Assembly (NCBI RefSeq): GCF_014647075.1
Contig: NZ_BMOM01000046.1
Span: 1-15,022 of the forward strand
Length of the DNA: 15,022 bases
Reading direction: 5' to 3'
Source of the DNA: Deinococcus aerophilus
GTDB taxonomy: Bacteria; Deinococcota; Deinococci; Deinococcales; Deinococcaceae
Shown here piece by piece: positions 14,650-15,022 of the stretch. The position numbers and the translations under genes are program-made. The notes below the pieces were generated by a model. That model did not search any database and had not been told where the DNA came from. It saw only the letters and a program-made list of their open reading frames with translations. Each line of letters opens with the position of its first letter. Positions within the stretch are counted from its first letter, which is position 1.

Positions 14650-14706
14650 GTGCGAATCAGTCTGACCTCGATCACAAGCTCAGACTGGCTGAAGGGTCTG
14701 GAGTGA
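14650..14706 (+). CDS. 18-codon mini-frame with strong ribosome binding site, possibly a gene remnant
   Basis: AGGAGG at 14637-14642 precedes a GTG at seven-base spacing, and the frame reads MRISLTSITSSDWLKGLE before a stop. The opening resembles the start of VOC/glyoxalase-fold proteins as I recall them, so it may be the beginning of a truncated gene. An inverted repeat, CAGTCTGA (14658-14665) with TCAGACTG (14680-14687), lies inside it. Nothing recognisable follows downstream. Confidence 0.25.
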   Translation: MRISLTSITSSDWLKGLE

Positions 14707-14799
14707 AAGGATCTGATCACAGTCGTCGTGGAAGCCGCGGGCAAGACCCGAAGCAGGACACCGACCAGAATGCAGCGCACATCTATCCACGTGTTTTTG

Positions 14800-14907
14800 T
14801 ATGATCATGTGAAAAATTAGTTTTATGATCGTGTGTTGGCGGCGATACAGAGCCCCGCCTCGCAACCAAGACAGCCAAAGCCATGCCACATTTGTGTGAT
14901 CATGTCA
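14800..14907 (+). repeat. Three copies of a 13-base GATC-containing repeat
   Basis: TATGATCATGTGA (14800-14812), TATGATCGTGTGT (14824-14836) and TGTGATCATGTCA (14895-14907) share the core TRTGATCRTGT in direct orientation, with start-to-start spacings of 24 and 71 bases, in locally AT-rich DNA. Candidates are protein-binding iterons, transposase subterminal sites or a decayed tandem repeat. Confidence 0.55.
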
Positions 14908-14942
14908 TTTCGATGCTTTCGCACTTATGCCGACGTGTGAAT

Positions 14943-15004
14943 TGAAGACCAATTGCGTAGTTGGGTTGTGAGTTGAGTTGGGGAGGCGCTGCCTCCCCAA
15001 CTCA
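14943..15004. repeat. Conserved motif plus hairpin, copy 2
   Basis: TGAAGACCAATTGCGTAG plus TTG (14943-14963) matches copy 1 at 19 of 21 positions. It is followed by a perfect 14-base-pair stem (14974-14987 with 14991-15004) and a GCT loop. The stem sequence is unrelated to that of copy 1. A five-base tandem duplication, AGTTG-AGTTG, appears in the left arm. It lies at the window edge, so whatever it borders continues outside. Confidence 0.65.
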
Positions 15005-15022
15005 CTGTTCTGGTGATTTAAG

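Larger units (their letters stand above)
14493..15022. other. Non-coding, AT-richer right end
   Basis: This holds the upstream region of the SDR gene, a mini-frame with a good ribosome binding site (14650-14706), three GATC-containing repeats (14800-14907) and the second motif/hairpin element (14943-15004). The DNA from about 14790 on is clearly AT-richer than the rest of the window, a sign of different origin. Longer open frames on either strand here have no recognisable features. Confidence 0.5.

Noticed and set aside
13158..14804. 548-codon plus-strand open frame
   Set aside because: It overlaps the end of the ICMT-like gene and lies opposite the SDR gene, which carries all family motifs. 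No start signal or recognisable domain.
1..15022. CRISPR arrays, tRNA and rRNA genes
   Set aside because: No regularly spaced direct repeats with spacers, no cloverleaf with conserved T-arm sequence and no rRNA-like conserved blocks were seen on either strand.

Overview
The window is high-GC DNA, apart from an AT-richer right end, with compact minus-strand operons. Coding content and codon choice suggest a Deinococcus-like bacterium. This is an inference: there is no rRNA or other phylogenetic marker here. No housekeeping genes are visible. A solitary serine resolvase, a decapitated hydrolase gene and repeat/hairpin elements point to an accessory region, perhaps a plasmid or a plastic chromosomal zone.

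Left flank (1-2124): a Tn3-type resolvase whose DNA-binding tail looks frameshifted, a cluster of TGTCA/TGACA motifs next to it that could be its res site, a 5'-truncated alpha/beta hydrolase pseudogene, and the first copy of a conserved motif plus long hairpin. The second copy lies at the extreme right end.

Core (2125-7234): a coherent reactive-sulfur module. Five genes read leftward: thioredoxin 2, a SoxB-like cytoplasmic metallophosphoesterase, a CstB-like persulfide dioxygenase with two rhodanese domains, a single-domain rhodanese and a TauE/SafE anion exporter. An intrinsic terminator follows. A CsoR-family regulator with CstR-type (not copper-type) ligand positions is transcribed divergently. 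Two related inverted repeats (ATACCC...GGGTAT) lie exactly where a CstR operator should. One forms the 17-bp spacer of a near-consensus sigma70 promoter in front of the CstB-like gene. The other lies between trx2 and the regulator. Inferred working: persulfide modifies CstR and both operators are released; the dioxygenase/rhodaneses turn persulfide into sulfite and thiosulfate, thioredoxin recycles thiols, the SoxB-like enzyme acts on an S-sulfonate or related intermediate, and TauE exports the oxidised sulfur anion. No sulfide:quinone reductase and no SoxAX/YZ/CD are present, which makes the SoxB-like/Trx2 partnership the most novel element here.

Right part (7235-15022): a small YgaP-TM-like membrane protein behind an unrecognised exported protein, a PAS-GGDEF-EAL signalling protein convergent with a stand-alone CheB methylesterase carrying a zinc-ribbon-like tail, an isoprenylcysteine-methyltransferase-like membrane protein possibly coupled to an upstream leader frame, and a classical short-chain dehydrogenase. 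Beyond these lies an AT-richer non-coding end with three GATC-containing repeats and the second motif/hairpin element.
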